A stretch of DNA of 6,206 nucleotides. Source: Rubrivivax sp. (GTDB lineage: Bacteria; Pseudomonadota; Gammaproteobacteria; Burkholderiales; Burkholderiaceae_C). The position numbers and the translations under genes are program-made. Position 1 is the first letter of the stretch. Every line of letters begins with the position of its first letter. The notes under the pieces are model-generated. The model was not told where the DNA came from, did no database searches, and saw only the letters and a program-made list of their open reading frames with translations. Of the stretch, positions 4,704 to 6,206 are shown piece by piece. Location of the stretch: the NCBI GenBank assembly GCA_027484885.1, contig JAIXSD010000318.1:1-6206 (forward strand). The letters are read 5' to 3'.

Positions 4704-6206
4704 TTACTTGACAAACAAGCGGCCGGCCTGCGCGCTGCGAATCAGCCCCGCCATGCGGCGCACCAGCCCCTGCATCTGTTCGGCGGGCACCTGGGCATAA
4801 CCCAGCATCAAGCCAGACCAGGCGTTGGCACGGCGGCCGACCCGGTGCTGGCTCAAGGCCGGCGCGACGATGCCGGCCTGCAGGGCGGCGGCGCTGAGGG
4901 CTTGGTCGTCCAGGCCCAGCTCGGGCGCAAAACACAGGGCCAGGTGCATGCCGGCCGAGGCGCCATGCACCTGGGCGATGTCGCCGAGCTGCTGCTCCAG
5001 CGCCACGACCAGGGCATCGCGCCGCTGCTGGTAGAGCCGGCGCATGCGCCGCAGGTGCAGGCCGAAATGTCCTTCGCGCATGAACTCGGCCAGAGCCAGC
5101 TGCTCGGCCGCCCGCCCGCGCGGTGCCGAGCGGGCCAGCAGGTGATGCAAGGCCTGCACCCGCTCGGGCGGCACGACCATGAAGCCGATGCGCAGGCCCG
5201 GGAACAAGGTCTTGCTGAAGGTCCCCAGGTAGAGCACCGGCGCGTCGCTGGCCGGCTGAGCTGCATCCCGGGTGTCAAGGTCGGCACCCAGGCCTTGCAG
5301 TGCCGCCAGCGGCGGGCCGTCGTAGCGGAACTCGCTGTCGTAGTCGTCTTCGATGATCAGGGCCCCATGCTGCCGGGCCTGGGCGATCAAGGCCAGGCGG
5401 CGCTCCAGGCTCATCACGGCGCCGCTGGGGTACTGGTGCGAGGGCGTCACATAGATCAGCTGCGGCCGGTGCTGCAGCCAGTCCTGAGGCCGCGGTGCCA
5501 GGCCTTGCGCGTCCACCGCAATGCCGATTGGCCGCAGCTGTGCCGCAAGAAATGCGGTCAAGGCGCCACCGTAGCCCGGGCTCTCGATCCAGACCTTGTC
5601 ACCCGCATCGGCAAAGGCGCGGGCGCACAAGTCCAGGCTGGCCTGCGTGCCATCGCTGATGAAGACCTGCTCGGCACTGCAGCGCACCGCGCGCGAGGCG
5701 CGCAGGTGCGCGGCAATCGCTTCGCGCAAGGCCGGCTCACCGGCCGGCGGGCCGTAATTCAGCTGCGCCGCGCTGAGGCCGCGCCAGGCGCGCATCATCA
5801 GGCGGCGCCAGAGCTCGATGGGAAACGCATCCAGCGCCGGCACACCCGGCGCAAAAGCCGCCGCCAGATCGGCCGCCACCGGCAGGCAGGCCAGGCCGGC
5901 CGTCCGTTTGGAAAGCGGGCGATGAAGAGCCGCGTGGACCTCCATCCCGCGATCGAGAGCGGCATGCACGCCCGCGGCCGCCGGTGTGGCTGAAGCCGGC
6001 CGCGCATTCACCACCGTGCCGCGCCGGCCGGCACTGATCCAGCCCTCGCTGGCCAGTTGCTCGTAGGCATAGATCACCGAGTTGCGAGCCCAGCCCAGCT
6101 CGGCCGCCAGGGCGCGGCTGGCCAGCAAACGACTGCCGGGCGGCAGGCTGCCGCTGCGAATCGCGTGGCGCAGAGCCTCGTGCAGCAGGCGCTGACGCGA
6201 CCAGCC
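4704..6206 (-). CDS. MocR/GabR-type transcriptional regulator: GntR winged helix fused to aminotransferase-like domain (5' end outside window)
   Basis: The minus-strand frame is open to the window edge, giving 500 visible residues. A TTG at 6128 would be a false start because it falls inside the winged helix. Residues about 1-63 form the GntR-type DNA-binding domain (RLLHEALRHAIRSGSLPPGSRLLASR, then LGWARNSVIYAYEQLASEGWI and a wing, GRRGTVV); only its first part is cut off. An Ala-rich linker of about 50 residues leads to a fold-type I aminotransferase-like domain. Recognisable there are LNYGPPAGEPALREAIA, ISDGTQASLDL, ESPGYGGA, VTPSHQYPSGA, the pyridine-N-binding Asp in IIEDDYDSEFRY and the PLP-binding Lys in GTFSKTLFPGLRIG (codon 5211-5213). 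The cofactor pocket therefore looks intact. Family members sense PLP or PLP adducts and often regulate vitamin B6, GABA or amino-acid genes, commonly the divergent neighbour. The effector and target cannot be told here; the downstream codirectional lipoxygenase is a candidate. About 12 extra residues lie between the Asp and Lys motifs relative to GabR. Confidence 0.93.
   Translation of the reverse strand, partial: GWSRQRLLHEALRHAIRSGSLPPGSRLLASRALAAELGWARNSVIYAYEQLASEGWISAGRRGTVVNARPASATPAAAGVHAALDRGMEVHAALHRPLSKRTAGLACLPVAADLAAAFAPGVPALDAFPIELWRRLMMRAWRGLSAAQLNYGPPAGEPALREAIAAHLRASRAVRCSAEQVFISDGTQASLDLCARAFADAGDKVWIESPGYGGALTAFLAAQLRPIGIAVDAQGLAPRPQDWLQHRPQLIYVTPSHQYPSGAVMSLERRLALIAQARQHGALIIEDDYDSEFRYDGPPLAALQGLGADLDTRDAAQPASDAPVLYLGTFSKTLFPGLRIGFMVVPPERVQALHHLLARSAPRGRAAEQLALAEFMREGHFGLHLRRMRRLYQQRRDALVVALEQQLGDIAQVHGASAGMHLALCFAPELGLDDQALSAAALQAGIVAPALSQHRVGRRANAWSGLMLGYAQVPAEQMQGLVRRMAGLIRSAQAGRLFVK

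Noticed and set aside
4708..4713. Perfect TTGACA on the plus strand, resembling a -35 box.
   Set aside because: No -10-like sequence follows at 16-18 bp, it lies inside the MocR 3' end, and no plus-strand gene lies downstream.
4845..5993. A 382-codon plus-strand open frame opposite the MocR gene.
   Set aside because: Same artefact: no recognisable domain, and the opposite strand has conserved winged-helix and PLP motifs.
6126..6128. TTG as the start codon of the MocR gene.
   Set aside because: The frame continues upstream to the window edge and encodes the first helices of the GntR domain, so the true start lies outside the window.

Overview
The window carries three protein-coding genes on high-GC DNA. 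GC-rich codon use, the family of the first protein (a very large ATPase-GAF-GGDEF sensor) and the MocR-type regulator together suggest a betaproteobacterium of the order Burkholderiales, perhaps of the Roseateles/Rubrivivax kind. That placement is inference from style; no rRNA or marker gene is present.

Layout. (1) Positions 1-2376, plus strand: the C-terminal 791 residues of a large multidomain signalling protein. It has a helical-repeat region of the 'predicted ATPase' (COG3899-like) type, a GAF sensor domain, a signalling helix and a GGDEF diguanylate cyclase with intact GGEEF active site and RxxD inhibitory site. The N-terminus lies outside the window. (2) Positions 2377-2397: a 21-bp convergent gap almost filled by a GC-rich inverted repeat. 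(3) Positions 2398-4524, minus strand: a complete 708-residue lipoxygenase with all five expected iron ligands, including the C-terminal isoleucine, without a PLAT domain or visible signal peptide. (4) Positions 4525-4703: a 179-bp intergenic region with a hairpin just after the upstream gene, three copies of GCGCAA and a nested inverted repeat before the lipoxygenase start. (5) Positions 4704-6206, minus strand: a MocR/GabR-type transcription factor (GntR winged helix fused to a fold-type I aminotransferase-like domain), whose first residues run off the right edge.

The lipoxygenase is the most notable gene. These dioxygenases are sporadic in bacteria and act on polyunsaturated fatty acids that most bacteria do not make. 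It lies directly downstream of, and in the same direction as, the MocR regulator, and it converges on the cyclic-di-GMP gene. A working hypothesis is that the MocR protein controls the lipoxygenase and that the enzyme's oxylipin products act on host or neighbouring organisms. The sequence supports only the adjacency and the candidate operator-like repeats. No mobile element, tRNA, rRNA or CRISPR array was seen.
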